A stretch of DNA of 64,000 nt from JAGNLM01 sp964439835 (GTDB lineage Bacteria > Pseudomonadota > Gammaproteobacteria > JAABTG01), in NCBI GenBank assembly GCA_964439835.1, contig CAYTPQ010000014.1, positions 4,120 to 68,119 of the forward strand, given 5' to 3'. Within the stretch, counting starts at the first letter, position 1, and each line of letters starts with the position of its first letter. Below, one piece after another: positions 16,173 through 25,394 of this stretch. Both the position numbers and the translations under genes were made by a program. Under the pieces are notes generated by a model. The model saw only the letters and a list, made by a program, of their open reading frames with translations, was not told where the DNA came from and searched no databases.

Positions 16173-18317
16173 GTGGAGCGACACGCCTACCTCGACGGGC
16201 TGAACGAGGCCCAGCGCGCTGCGGTGACCGTGGACGGCGCCCACGTGCTGGTGCTGGCCGGCGCCGGCAGCGGCAAGACCCGGGTCCTGACCCACCGCGT
16301 CGCCTGGCTGGTGGACACCGGCCAGGCCACCCCCTGGGGCGTGCTGGCCGTCACCTTCACCAACAAGGCCGCGGCGGAGATGCGCGGCCGGATCGAGCAC
16401 CTGCTCGGGGTGCCGGTGCGCGGGATGTGGGTGGGGACCTTCCACGGCCTCGCGCACCGGATGCTGCGCGCCCACTGGCGGGAGGCGGGGCTTCCCGAGG
16501 GCTTCCAGATCCTGGACGCCGACGACCAGCTGCGGGTGGTGAAGCGGGTCCTCCGGGAGCTCGACCTCGACGAGGCCCGCTGGCCGCCGAAGCAGGCCCA
16601 GTGGTTCATCAATTCGCGCAAGGACGAGGGCCTGCGCCCCGGCCACCAGGACGCCCGCGGCGACCCCTGGACCGCCCAGATGCAGCGGGTGTTCGCGGCC
16701 TACGAGGCGGCCTGTCAGCGCTCCGGCCTGGTGGACTTCGCCGAGCTGCTGCTGCGCGGCCACGAGTTGCTGCGCGGCAACGAGGCGCTGCTCGCGCACT
16801 ACCGCCACCGCTTCCGCCACCTGCTGGTGGACGAGTTCCAGGACACCAACGCCCTGCAGTACGCCTGGCTGCGCCTGCTGGCGGGCGAGGCCGGCAGCCT
16901 GTTCATGGTCGGCGACGACGATCAGTCGATCTACGGCTGGCGCGGCGCGCGGATCGAGAACATCCAGCGCTTCGCCCGCGACTACGCCGACGCCCGGATC
17001 GTGCGCCTGGAGCAGAACTACCGCTCCACCGCCACCATCCTGAAGGCGGCTAACGCGCTCATCGCCCACAACCAGGGCCGGCTCGGAAAGACGCTCTGGA
17101 CCGCCGGGCGCGAGGGCGAGCCGCTGCAGCTCTACCGGGCCTTCAACGAGGTGGACGAGGCCCGCTTCGCCGCGGGCGAGATCCAGCGCTGGGTCGAGGC
17201 GGGCGGGCACTGGGGCGGGGCGGCGTTGCTCTACCGGGTGAGCGCCCAGTCGCGGGTGCTGGAAGAGGCGCTGATGGCCCGCGGCATCCCCTATCGGGTC
17301 TACGGGGGGCTGCGCTTCTACGAGCGGGCCGAGGTCAAGGACGCGCTCGCCTACCTGCGGCTGGTGGCGAGCCGGGACGACGACGCGGCCTTCGATCGGG
17401 TGGTCAACCAGCCGCCCCGCGGCCTCGGCGAGCGCAGCCTGGAGACCCTCCGGGAGCGCGCGCGGGCCGGGGCGCTACCGCTCTGGCAGGCCGCCCTCGC
17501 CACGGTGCGCGAGCGGGGGCTGCCGCCGCGGGCGCTGAACGCCCTCACCGCGTTCCTGCGGTTGGTCGACGGCCTGGCCGAAGACACCCGGGAGATGGCG
17601 CTGCACGACCGGGTCGAGCACGTGGTCGGCGCCAGCGGCCTCGCCGACCACTTCCGGGCGGAGACCGGCGAGCGCGGCCTGTCGCGGCTCGAGAACCTGG
17701 AGGAGCTGGTGACCGCGGCCCGGGAGTTCGACCGCAGCGAGGCGGCGGACGTGGACCCGCTCTCCGCCTACCTGGCCCACGTGGCCCTGGAGTCCGGTGA
17801 GCAGCGGGCCGAGGCCGGCGAGGAGAGCGTGCACCTGATGACGCTCCACGCCGCCAAGGGGCTCGAGTTCCCGTTGGTGTTCCTGTGCGGGCTGGAGGAG
17901 GGCCTCTTTCCCCATCAGCACAGCATCGACGACCCCGCCAAGCTCGAAGAGGAGCGCCGGCTCTGCTATGTGGGGATCACCCGGGCGCGGGAGAAGCTCT
18001 ACCTGACCATGGCGGAGTCCCGGCGCCTGCACGGCGCCGACCGGCCGGGCGCGCCCTCGCGCTTCCTGCGCGAGCTGCCCAAGGATCTGGTGCGGGAGGT
18101 GCGGCTCGCCGGCACGGTCTCCCGCCCGGCGCCGTTTGCCTCACGGCCGGAGCCCGGACCGTTCCGGCTCGGTCAGCAGGTCGTCCACCCGAAGTTCGGG
18201 GAGGGGACGGTGGTCAACTTCGAGGGCTCGGGCAGCCAGGCCCGGGTGCAGGTCAACTTCGGCCGCGGCGGCAGCAAGTGGCTGGTCGTGGCCTACGCGC
18301 GACTGGAGCCGGCCTGA
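16173..18317 (+). CDS. uvrD: DNA helicase II (UvrD/Rep family)
   Basis: A 3'-5' superfamily 1A helicase used in nucleotide-excision and mismatch repair. The 714 residues match UvrD (720). Walker A is AGAGSGKTR (residues 29-37), Walker B is VDEFQDTN with Asp220-Glu221, then GDDDQSIYGWRGA, QNYRST, and motif VI VGITRARE. The last ~50 residues form the Tudor-like tail (VVHPKFGEGTVVNFEG) that in UvrD binds RNA polymerase, which supports UvrD over Rep. The start is a GTG at 16173. It converges with the cytochrome c5 gene, leaving only 4 bases between stops. Confidence 0.95.
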   Translation: MERHAYLDGLNEAQRAAVTVDGAHVLVLAGAGSGKTRVLTHRVAWLVDTGQATPWGVLAVTFTNKAAAEMRGRIEHLLGVPVRGMWVGTFHGLAHRMLRAHWREAGLPEGFQILDADDQLRVVKRVLRELDLDEARWPPKQAQWFINSRKDEGLRPGHQDARGDPWTAQMQRVFAAYEAACQRSGLVDFAELLLRGHELLRGNEALLAHYRHRFRHLLVDEFQDTNALQYAWLRLLAGEAGSLFMVGDDDQSIYGWRGARIENIQRFARDYADARIVRLEQNYRSTATILKAANALIAHNQGRLGKTLWTAGREGEPLQLYRAFNEVDEARFAAGEIQRWVEAGGHWGGAALLYRVSAQSRVLEEALMARGIPYRVYGGLRFYERAEVKDALAYLRLVASRDDDAAFDRVVNQPPRGLGERSLETLRERARAGALPLWQAALATVRERGLPPRALNALTAFLRLVDGLAEDTREMALHDRVEHVVGASGLADHFRAETGERGLSRLENLEELVTAAREFDRSEAADVDPLSAYLAHVALESGEQRAEAGEESVHLMTLHAAKGLEFPLVFLCGLEEGLFPHQHSIDDPAKLEEERRLCYVGITRAREKLYLTMAESRRLHGADRPGAPSRFLRELPKDLVREVRLAGTVSRPAPFASRPEPGPFRLGQQVVHPKFGEGTVVNFEGSGSQARVQVNFGRGGSKWLVVAYARLEPA

Positions 18318-18321
18318 CCCC

Positions 18322-19137
18322 TCAGGAGCTCTGCTTCACCATAAAGGCGACGGCGTCGAGCACGACGTCGTCCGCCAAGTCGACCCGGCCGCCTTTGGGT
18401 GGCATGCCGCGGATCCCCTGCAGGGCGTGCTGGTTGAGGGTCGCCATGCCCTGCTGGATCCGGGCCGCCCAGGCGTCCCTGTCCCCGGTCTTCGGTGCGC
18501 CCACCACACCCATGGCGTGGCAGGCGGCGCAGGCCTGCTTGTAGATGGTCTCTCCGCGCGCGAGGTTGGCCGCAGCGCCCGGGGCGGCGGCCGCCTCACT
18601 CCCTGACGGCGACGCGGAGGCCGACGCCGCTGGAGCCGATGCTGGCGCCGGAGCGGCCGCTGCGGGCGGTGCGGGTGCCGGGACGTCGACCTTGACCCCG
18701 ACCTGCTCCAGCAGGTGCGCGACGCCCCGCTTCACCTCCAAGTCCGAGAGGCTCGGGTTGCCGCCGCGGGCAGGCATGCCCTTGAATCCGTTGATCGCGT
18801 GGTTAACGAGCGTGTCGAAGCCCTGAGCTACTCGCGGCTCCCACTGGGCCTTGTCGCCGGTCTTCGGGGCGCCGGCTGCGCCGGTGGAGTGGCACGCCGC
18901 GCAGGCGCCGTCCACCACCTCCTTGCCGGTGCGCTCGGCGGCCGGAGCCTGGGAAACCGGCTCCTCGTCGGGCACCTGGCCCGCAATCCGCACCTGACCG
19001 ACCGGACGGATGCGGTCCTCGACCGTCTGCTGAAGCGCCGGTGCAGCGGCGAAGGCCGACACCACGACGGCGGAGAGCGCCATCCCGACCAGCACGGCGG
19101 GCATACGGTTCCAGGGGGCGGCGAAGCGGTGAGTCAC
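18322..19137 (-). CDS. di-haem cytochrome c5 family protein
   Basis: A 271-residue periplasmic electron carrier with two haem c sites, CAACH at residues 79-83 and 203-207. Each domain has the same layout: GAPKTGD shortly after the haem motif and a probable axial methionine in GMPARGG or GMPPKGG. The halves are joined by an Ala/Pro/Ser-rich linker of about 50 residues, and an N-terminal signal anchor (VLVGMALSAVVVSAFAAA) exports the protein. The two domains look like a tandem duplication of a cytochrome c5. The GTG at 19137 with an AGGGGA ribosome-binding site is chosen as start. Confidence 0.88.
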   Translation of the reverse strand: MTHRFAAPWNRMPAVLVGMALSAVVVSAFAAAPALQQTVEDRIRPVGQVRIAGQVPDEEPVSQAPAAERTGKEVVDGACAACHSTGAAGAPKTGDKAQWEPRVAQGFDTLVNHAINGFKGMPARGGNPSLSDLEVKRGVAHLLEQVGVKVDVPAPAPPAAAAPAPASAPAASASASPSGSEAAAAPGAAANLARGETIYKQACAACHAMGVVGAPKTGDRDAWAARIQQGMATLNQHALQGIRGMPPKGGRVDLADDVVLDAVAFMVKQSS

Positions 19138-19257
19138 GGCGGATCCCCTCGCAGGCAGCGCGTAAACTGGCGCAATAGTATACCCCAACCCCAGAACCTC
19201 CGGCGCAGGCGCATGGACGGCGCACGCCGCCCACGCTATTCTTCCGAGCCTCACGTC

Positions 19258-19334
<77 letters not shown>

Positions 19335-19392
19335 AACTCCCCCCAACGTTCCGCAGTGGCCTCTTCCCGGGGCGCGTTGCCTGTCGTCCGCT

Positions 19393-20100
19393 TCAGCCCG
19401 TTGCGCCGCCACGCCCCGGCTCACCGAGCTCCCGGTCAAGCTCGTCCTCGAGGGCACTGCCTCGCCGGTGACGGCGGTACAGCCAGACGCCTAGCACGCT
19501 GGACGCGACAAAGAGCGCTACGGCGAGGGTCAGTCGCAGGGCCGGGTCGAAGCTGAAGCCGCTGCCGGCCAGGGCGAAGGCGGCCGTCTGGGGCAGGTAG
19601 CCCACGGCCGAGCCGGCGAAGAAGGGCGTGGGCGAGACGTTGGATACCCCCGCGACCAGGTTGGTGCCCACGTTGCTGCCGACCGGCAGCAGCCGGATCA
19701 CCAGGGCCATGGCAAAGGGGTGGCCACGGAGGAAGTCGTCGAGCTTGCGGATTCGACCCGGGAAGCGGTTCTGGACCAGGCTGCGGCCCATCCAGCGCGC
19801 AAAGAAGAAGGCCATCACCGAACCGAAGACCGTCGCCAGCAGGGCGAGGGCGGAGCCCTGGGTGAAGCCGAAGGCGTAGCCACCGAGGAACGCCACCACC
19901 TGGCGCGGGAAACCCATCGCCGTGGTGAGAGCGCCCATGCCGAGGAACAGCAGGTCGCCGGACCAACCCTTGCCGCGCACCCGGTCGTCGACCCAGTGCT
20001 CGGAGAGCATGTCCGCAAGCCCCAGGCGCTCGGACAGCCACGCCAGCAGCGCCAGGGCGAGGAGCAGCAACAGGCCCCGGAGGAGGACGCGGAGGCTCAC
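19393..20100 (-). CDS. TVP38/TMEM64 (SNARE-associated/DedA-like) membrane protein
   Basis: A 235-residue inner-membrane protein with about five to six hydrophobic segments. The family core is visible: GFPRQVVAFLGGYAFGFTQG, then GSVMAFFFARWMGRSL and RLLPVGSNVGTNLVAGVSNV, the two re-entrant-type glycine/proline stretches shared with DedA/VTT proteins, several of which scramble lipids. The role here is unknown. I chose the GTG at 20100 (preceded by AGAGGGG); an upstream ATG-like start at 20163 would add an Arg/Pro-rich leader that does not look like protein of this family. Confidence 0.82.
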   Translation of the reverse strand: MSLRVLLRGLLLLLALALLAWLSERLGLADMLSEHWVDDRVRGKGWSGDLLFLGMGALTTAMGFPRQVVAFLGGYAFGFTQGSALALLATVFGSVMAFFFARWMGRSLVQNRFPGRIRKLDDFLRGHPFAMALVIRLLPVGSNVGTNLVAGVSNVSPTPFFAGSAVGYLPQTAAFALAGSGFSFDPALRLTLAVALFVASSVLGVWLYRRHRRGSALEDELDRELGEPGRGGATG

Positions 20101-20183
20101 CGGCCTGACCCCTCTTGGCCGGACCGGGCTGAACGGCGCCCCTGCGGTTCGCGCTGGACCCACCGCAGAATGACTCTCTATAA

Positions 20184-20208
20184 CTCTCTGTGGTCTCTGT
20201 GGTTCGTC
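20184..20208. repeat. CACAGAG-family half repeat, copy 3
   Basis: CTCTCTGTGGTCTCTGTGG matches the right arm of the CACAGAG palindromes, but no left arm is present nearby. It sits between gdhA and the TVP38 gene and appears to be a solo half-element. Confidence 0.6.
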
Positions 20209-20284
20209 AGTTCTAAGTGCCTGAAAGCGGCGGCAGGAGCCGGTGCCGGGCGCCTGGTCTCCTGTCGCCGCGTCGGGTCGGTGG

Positions 20285-21673
20285 CTACACGCAACCCTGG
20301 GCGAGCATCGCGTCGGCCACCTTGACGAAGCCGGCGATGTTCGCGCCCCGCACGTAGTCGACGAAGCCGTCGGAGGCGCCGTAGCGCACGCAGTTCGCGT
20401 GGATCGACTTCATGATCTGCTGCAGGCGCATGTCGACCTCTTCGCGCGGCCAGCGGACCACGCCCGCGTTCTGGGTCATCTCCAGACCGGACACCGCCAC
20501 GCCGCCGGCGTTGGCGGCCTTGCCCGGCCCGTAGAGGATCCGCGCGCCGAGGAACACGTCCACACCCTCGGGGGTCGTCGGCATGTTGGCCCCCTCGGAG
20601 ACGCAGACGCAGCCGTTGGCCACCAGGGTCTTGGCGTCGCGCTCGTCGATCTCGTTCTGGGTAGCGCTCGGGAACGCCAGGTCGCACTTCACGCCCCAGG
20701 GCCGCTCGCCCGCGAGGAACCGTGCCCGCGGGAAGCGGTCGGCGTACTCCTTGATGCGGCCGCGGCGGACGTTCTTCAGGTCCATCACCCAGGCGAGCTT
20801 CTCCGCGTCGATGCCGTCCTCGTCGACGATTGTGCCCGAAGAGTCGGACAGGGTGACGGGTTTGGCGCCGTACTCGATCAGCTTCTCGACCGTGTACTGG
20901 GCCACGTTGCCCGAGCCGGAGACGGTCGCCACCTTGCCGCGCACGCTGTCGCCGCGGGTGGCCAGCATCTCCTGGGCGAAGTAGACCGCGCCGTAGCCGG
21001 TCGCCTCGGGCCGGATCAGCGAGCCGCCGTAGGGCAAGCCCTTGCCGGTCAGGACGCCGTTGAAGCGGTTGGCGATGCGCTTGTACTGCCCGAACAGGAA
21101 GCCGATCTCGCGCCCGCCGACGCCGATGTCACCAGCCGGGACGTCGGTGTCCGGCCCGATGTGGCGGTAGAGCTCGGTCATGAACGACTGACAGAAGCGC
21201 ATCACCTCATTGTCGCTCTTGCCCTTGGGGTCGAAGTCCGACCCGCCCTTGCCGCCGCCCATCGACAGCGTGGTCAGGCTGTTCTTGAACACCTGCTCGA
21301 AGGCCAGGAACTTGAGTACCCCCAGCGTGACGGTGGGGTGGAAGCGCAGGCCGCCCTTGTAGGGGCCGATGGCGCTGTTCATCTCGATGCGGAAGCCGCG
21401 GTTGATCTGGATCTGACCCTCGTCGTCCACCCAGGGCACGCGGAACATCACCACGCGCTCGGGTTCGACCAGCCGCTCCAGGATCCGGGCCTCGCGGTAG
21501 GCCGGGGTGTCTTCCACCACCGGGTACACGGACATCAGGACCTCCCGCACGGCCTGGTGGAACTCCGGCTCGTTCGGGTTGCGGGCGACGACGTCCGCCA
21601 TGAACTGATCGACTGCCTGGGCTATGCGGGCGGCGCGTGCGCTGCCCGAGGCGTCGGCTGTGCTCGGTGACAT
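20285..21673 (-). CDS. gdhA: NADP-type glutamate dehydrogenase
   Basis: GdhA forms glutamate from 2-oxoglutarate and ammonia. The 462-residue product is slightly longer than the usual ~447, mostly at the N-terminus. Substrate-site motifs include GPYKGGLRFHP, SMGGGKGGSDFDPKGKSD (with the catalytic lysine in GGGKGG), PAGDIGVGGREIG, and the nucleotide-binding VSGSGNVAQYTVEK. Length and the small-subunit hexameric layout point to the biosynthetic NADPH enzyme. The ATG at 21673 has GGGAGAGA upstream. Divergent from the next gene with 308 bases between them. Confidence 0.95.
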   Translation of the reverse strand: MSPSTADASGSARAARIAQAVDQFMADVVARNPNEPEFHQAVREVLMSVYPVVEDTPAYREARILERLVEPERVVMFRVPWVDDEGQIQINRGFRIEMNSAIGPYKGGLRFHPTVTLGVLKFLAFEQVFKNSLTTLSMGGGKGGSDFDPKGKSDNEVMRFCQSFMTELYRHIGPDTDVPAGDIGVGGREIGFLFGQYKRIANRFNGVLTGKGLPYGGSLIRPEATGYGAVYFAQEMLATRGDSVRGKVATVSGSGNVAQYTVEKLIEYGAKPVTLSDSSGTIVDEDGIDAEKLAWVMDLKNVRRGRIKEYADRFPRARFLAGERPWGVKCDLAFPSATQNEIDERDAKTLVANGCVCVSEGANMPTTPEGVDVFLGARILYGPGKAANAGGVAVSGLEMTQNAGVVRWPREEVDMRLQQIMKSIHANCVRYGASDGFVDYVRGANIAGFVKVADAMLAQGCV

Positions 21674-21896
21674 GCTCTCTCCCTGGGGCCAGGCCCCTGT
21701 GTTATCGGTATGGAAACGGACGGGGCGGTCGCTCTCCCCCTGCGGTCGCCCCGAAGCGCGCACTGCGGTCCGCTCCCCCGGGCCCCACGACGCCGTGCCG
21801 TGGGTGGCCCGCTGAAGCCGCGGCTGTGGCGGAAGGCGGGGGCGGTGCGTTGCGGAGGCGAACGATACGGCCCGCCGGGGGGCGTCCGCAATAACC

Positions 21897-21902
21897 TATA
21901 CT
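21897..21902 (+). promoter_or_regulatory. possible -10 element before the RecA-like/PPDK_N gene
   Basis: TATACT lies about 80 bases before the start codon at 21982, in the 308-base divergent gap (21674-21981) between gdhA and this gene. No good -35 hexamer sits at the right distance, so this is a weak call. Apart from the two 5' regions I see nothing else in the gap. Confidence 0.35.
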
Positions 21903-21981
21903 GACGGGCGCTCTCTCCCCTGTCCCGCGCCGTGCGGGGGGGCCCGCCCCCTCCCGCCCACGGCGCCCCGTGAGGTCGGCC

Positions 21982-24603
21982 ATGATCGAGTCCCACTTCA
22001 GCACCGGAATTCCCGCGCTGGACCGCGTCTTTCGCGGGCTGCTCCCCGGCGACAATCTGGTCTGGCAGGTGGACCAGATGGACGACTTCGCCCCCTTCGT
22101 CCCGGCCTACTGCCGGGCCGCCCGCAAGGCCGGCCGCAAGCTCGTCTACTTCCGCTTCGCCGAGCACCCGCCGCTGATGGACGAGTGCGACTGCGGCGAG
22201 GTCCACCGCCTGGACCTGGCCCGGGGCTTCGAGCGATTCATCACCGAGGTCCGAACGGTGATCCGCGAGGCGGGGCGCGGCACCTTCTTCGTCTTCGACT
22301 GCCTCTCCGCGCTGGCCGAGGCCTGGTCGAGCGACCGCATGCTGGGCAACTTCTTCATGCTCACCTGCCCGTACGTGTACGACATGGAGTCGCTCGCCTA
22401 CTTCCCGCTGCTGCGCGGGCTGCACTCGGCCCAGGCCACCGGCCCGATCTTCCGGACCACCCAGATCATCACCGAGGTCTACCGGCACCGGGACGTGGTC
22501 TACATCCAGCCGAGCAAGGTCGAGCACCGCTACTCGCCGACCATGTACATGCTGCACGCCTGGGAGGGCGAGAGCTTCCGGCCGATCTCCGAGAGCTCGA
22601 CCATCGCGGAGATCCTGACCGAGCGGCCCTGGGCGGGGCTCGACTCGGTGCGCTTTCGCCTCGGCAAGTGGAACCGCACGTTCCTGCAGGCGGAGCGGGT
22701 GTGGGAGCTGCTGCAGCGCGGCGAGAAGCCCGCCGTGGACCCCGATCAGCTCTTCCACAGCCTGCTGCGCATGGCCTTCACCCGGGACGAGCGGGTCCTG
22801 CGGCTGGCCGAGCAGTACCTCGACCTCGGCGACGTGCTCGGGATCTGGAAGCGGATGATCGGCACCGGCCTGATCGGCGGGAAGTCGGTCGGCATGCTGC
22901 TCGCGCGGGCGATCCTGCGCAAGACCGAGCCGCGCTGGAACACGCTGCTCGAGGCCCACGACTCCTTCTACATCGGCTCCGACGTCTTCTACTCGTTCCT
23001 GGTCGACAACGGCTGCTGGCTCCACCGGCAGAAGCAGCAGTGCCAGCCGGCGTTCGCGGACGATCTGCACGAGGCCCGTCGACGCGTCATCACCGGCAAG
23101 TTCCCAGACGAGATCGTCACCGACTTCTCGGAGATGCTCGACTACTTCAGTCACTCGCCGATCATCGTGCGCTCGAGCAGCCTGCTCGAGGACAGCTACG
23201 GCAACGCCTTCGCCGGCAAGTACGAGAGCGTGTTCTGCGCGAACCAGGGGTCGCGGGAGAAGCGGCTGGACGACTTCATGGCCGCGGTCAAGACCATCTA
23301 CGCGAGCACCATGAGCGAGAAGGCGCTGCGCTACCGCGAGCAGCGTGGGCTGCTCGAGCGGGACGAGCAGATGTCGCTGCTGGTCCAGCGCGTCTCCGGA
23401 AGCCGCTACGGCAACCTGTTCTTCCCCCAGGTCGCGGGCGTCGGACTCTCCGTGAACCCTTACGTCTGGAACAAGCTGATCGATCCGCGGGCGGGCATGG
23501 TGCGTCTGGTCTTCGGTCTGGGCACGCGCGCCGTAGACCGCTCCGACGACGACTACACGCGGGTGGTCGCGCTCAACGCCCCCCAGCGCCGCCCGGAGAG
23601 CGACGTCGACGAGGTCCGGCAGTTCTCCCAACGCCGGGTCGACGTGATCGACCTGGACGCGAGCCAGGTCGTGGCGGTCGAGTTCAACGAGATGGCCGAG
23701 CGCGGGTACGACCTCCCGCTGCACGTCTTCGCCTCGCCCGACCAGGCGCTGGCCCGGCGGGCCGCGAGGGACGGCCGGCCGGCCCCGACGGCCCAGTTGC
23801 TCACCTTCGAGCACCTGCTCTCGAAGACCGCATTCGTGGCCGACATGCGGCAGATGCTGCAGGTCCTGGACGGGGCCTACCAGTACCCGGTGGACCTGGA
23901 GTTCACGGCCAACTTCTTCGACGAAGGCCAGTACAAGATCAACCTGGTGCAGTGCCGCCCGCTGCAGGTCGCGGCCGACGTCGCCGCTGCCAGCCTGCCG
24001 GCCGCCATGGCGCCGCAGGACGTGGTGCTGGAGGCTTGCGGGGCCGTGATCGGCAAGAGCCGTCAGCACCCGATCGACCGGGTGGTCTACGTGACCCCCT
24101 CGGTGTACGGGCAGCTGCCGACGCAGGACCGCTACGCCGTCGCCCGTCTGATTGGACGGATCCTGCACGCGGGGGGGGATTCCCGCTCGCGGCGCATCAT
24201 GCTGGCGGGTCCGGGGCGCTGGGGCACGACCATGCCGATGCTCGGGGTGCCGGTCTCCTTTGCCGAGATCGACACCGTGTCGGTGCTGTGCGAGATCGTG
24301 GCGATGCGCGAGAACCTGGTGCCCGACGTGTCTCTCGGCACCCACTTCTTCAACGACCTGGTGGAGATGGATATCCTCTACCTGGCCCTGTTCCCGGGCC
24401 GGGCCGGCAACGGCTGGAGCCTCGAGTTCTTCGAGCAGTCGCCCAACCGCCTGACCGAGATCGTCCCGGACGCGGCCCAGTGGGCGCACGCGGTGCAGGT
24501 GATCGACCTCCCGGCGCAGCAGGCACCCGAGACGACCTTGACGCTCTGGGCCAGCTCGCTCGATCAGAAGGTGCTCTGTTACCTGAGCCGCGCGGCCGGC
24601 TAG
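21982..24603 (+). CDS. PEP/pyruvate-binding (PPDK_N) protein with degenerate KaiC/RecA-like N-terminal domain
   Basis: An 873-residue protein of unknown function. Residues 1 to ~220 open with HFSTGIPALDRVFRGLLPGD, like a KaiC/RadA module, but the Walker A that should follow is missing. The middle third is an ATP-grasp PPDK_N domain: LIGGKSVGMLLARAI, VRSSSLLEDSYGNAFAGKYE (Arg397) and VQCRPLQ. The swivelling phosphohistidine domain and the PEP-binding barrel of PEP synthase are absent; instead there is a ~200-residue C-terminal domain of unknown type (GPGRWGTTMPMLGVPVSFAE). It should bind ATP but cannot complete the PEP synthase reaction. mogA follows after 15 bases. The ATG at 21982 has GAGG upstream. 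Confidence 0.75.
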   Translation: MIESHFSTGIPALDRVFRGLLPGDNLVWQVDQMDDFAPFVPAYCRAARKAGRKLVYFRFAEHPPLMDECDCGEVHRLDLARGFERFITEVRTVIREAGRGTFFVFDCLSALAEAWSSDRMLGNFFMLTCPYVYDMESLAYFPLLRGLHSAQATGPIFRTTQIITEVYRHRDVVYIQPSKVEHRYSPTMYMLHAWEGESFRPISESSTIAEILTERPWAGLDSVRFRLGKWNRTFLQAERVWELLQRGEKPAVDPDQLFHSLLRMAFTRDERVLRLAEQYLDLGDVLGIWKRMIGTGLIGGKSVGMLLARAILRKTEPRWNTLLEAHDSFYIGSDVFYSFLVDNGCWLHRQKQQCQPAFADDLHEARRRVITGKFPDEIVTDFSEMLDYFSHSPIIVRSSSLLEDSYGNAFAGKYESVFCANQGSREKRLDDFMAAVKTIYASTMSEKALRYREQRGLLERDEQMSLLVQRVSGSRYGNLFFPQVAGVGLSVNPYVWNKLIDPRAGMVRLVFGLGTRAVDRSDDDYTRVVALNAPQRRPESDVDEVRQFSQRRVDVIDLDASQVVAVEFNEMAERGYDLPLHVFASPDQALARRAARDGRPAPTAQLLTFEHLLSKTAFVADMRQMLQVLDGAYQYPVDLEFTANFFDEGQYKINLVQCRPLQVAADVAAASLPAAMAPQDVVLEACGAVIGKSRQHPIDRVVYVTPSVYGQLPTQDRYAVARLIGRILHAGGDSRSRRIMLAGPGRWGTTMPMLGVPVSFAEIDTVSVLCEIVAMRENLVPDVSLGTHFFNDLVEMDILYLALFPGRAGNGWSLEFFEQSPNRLTEIVPDAAQWAHAVQVIDLPAQQAPETTLTLWASSLDQKVLCYLSRAAG

Positions 24604-24618
24604 GCGGAGCGAGGAGGA

Positions 24619-25191
24619 ATGCCGGTGTACGCCGAGGCGACGGTCGGACTCTGCTCGATCAGCGACCGGGCGTCGAGCGGGGTGTACCAGGACGAAGGGC
24701 TCCCGGCGCTGCGGGCGTGGCTCACCCGGGTGCTCCTGAACCCGGTCCGGTTCGTCGAGCGGTTGATCCCCGACGAGCGGGGGCTCATCGAGCAGACCCT
24801 CATCGAGCTGGCCGACAAAGAAGGGTGCTGTCTCGTGCTGACCACGGGGGGGACCGGTCCCGCCCCCCGGGACGTGACGCCGGAGGCGACGCTTGCCGTG
24901 GCGGACCGGGTGCTGCCGGGCTTCGGCGAGGCCATGCGGGCGGTCAGCCTGCGGTACGTGCCGACGGCCATCCTCTCGCGCCAGGTGGGGGTGACGCGCG
25001 GCGCCTGCCTGATCCTGAACCTGCCGGGGCAGCCGAAGGCGATTCAGGAGACCCTCGACGGGGTGTTCGCCGCGGTGCCCTACTGCGTCGACCTGATCGG
25101 CGGCCCCTACCTGGAGACGCGCGAAGACCTCCTGCGGGCCTTCCGCCCGAAGTCGGCGCGCCGTCCCTCCCCCGACACCCCGGCGGGCTGA
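24619..25191 (+). CDS. mogA: molybdopterin adenylyltransferase (MogA/MoaB family)
   Basis: This enzyme adenylates molybdopterin, preparing it for molybdenum insertion. The 190-residue product has the family signature TTGGTGPAPRDVTPEA and the start GLCSISDRASSGVYQDEG, which agrees with MogA more than MoaB. A GAGGAGGA ribosome-binding site precedes the ATG at 24619. It probably shares a transcript with the PPDK_N-domain gene. A moeB-like gene lies 21 kb away; no other cofactor genes are close. Confidence 0.9.
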   Translation: MPVYAEATVGLCSISDRASSGVYQDEGLPALRAWLTRVLLNPVRFVERLIPDERGLIEQTLIELADKEGCCLVLTTGGTGPAPRDVTPEATLAVADRVLPGFGEAMRAVSLRYVPTAILSRQVGVTRGACLILNLPGQPKAIQETLDGVFAAVPYCVDLIGGPYLETREDLLRAFRPKSARRPSPDTPAG

Positions 25192-25204
25192 CCCCGACCC
25201 GCGG

Positions 25205-25232
25205 AAAAAAGAAACCCGCCGAAAGGCGGGTT
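25205..25232 (-). terminator. rho-independent terminator for the diguanylate cyclase operon
   Basis: Stem AACCCGCC/GGCGGGTT (25213-25220 and 25225-25232) with a GAAA tetraloop. On the minus strand it is followed by a run of T (complement of the A tract at 25205-25210), so it ends transcripts coming from the dsbA-cyclase operon, about 160 bases past the cyclase stop. Confidence 0.75.
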
Positions 25233-25394
25233 CAAAGAGTTAACGCATGGCGATTGGCCGATTCCGAAACCCGAGGCGGGCGCCGCACACAGAACACCCC
25301 CCGCAAGATCCCGTCGTCGCGCGGGCGGATTCTCCCTGCCCCGGGGGTACCCGCAAATGATCTAGCTCAGGTGCCGGTCATCCCCGGGGCGGCG

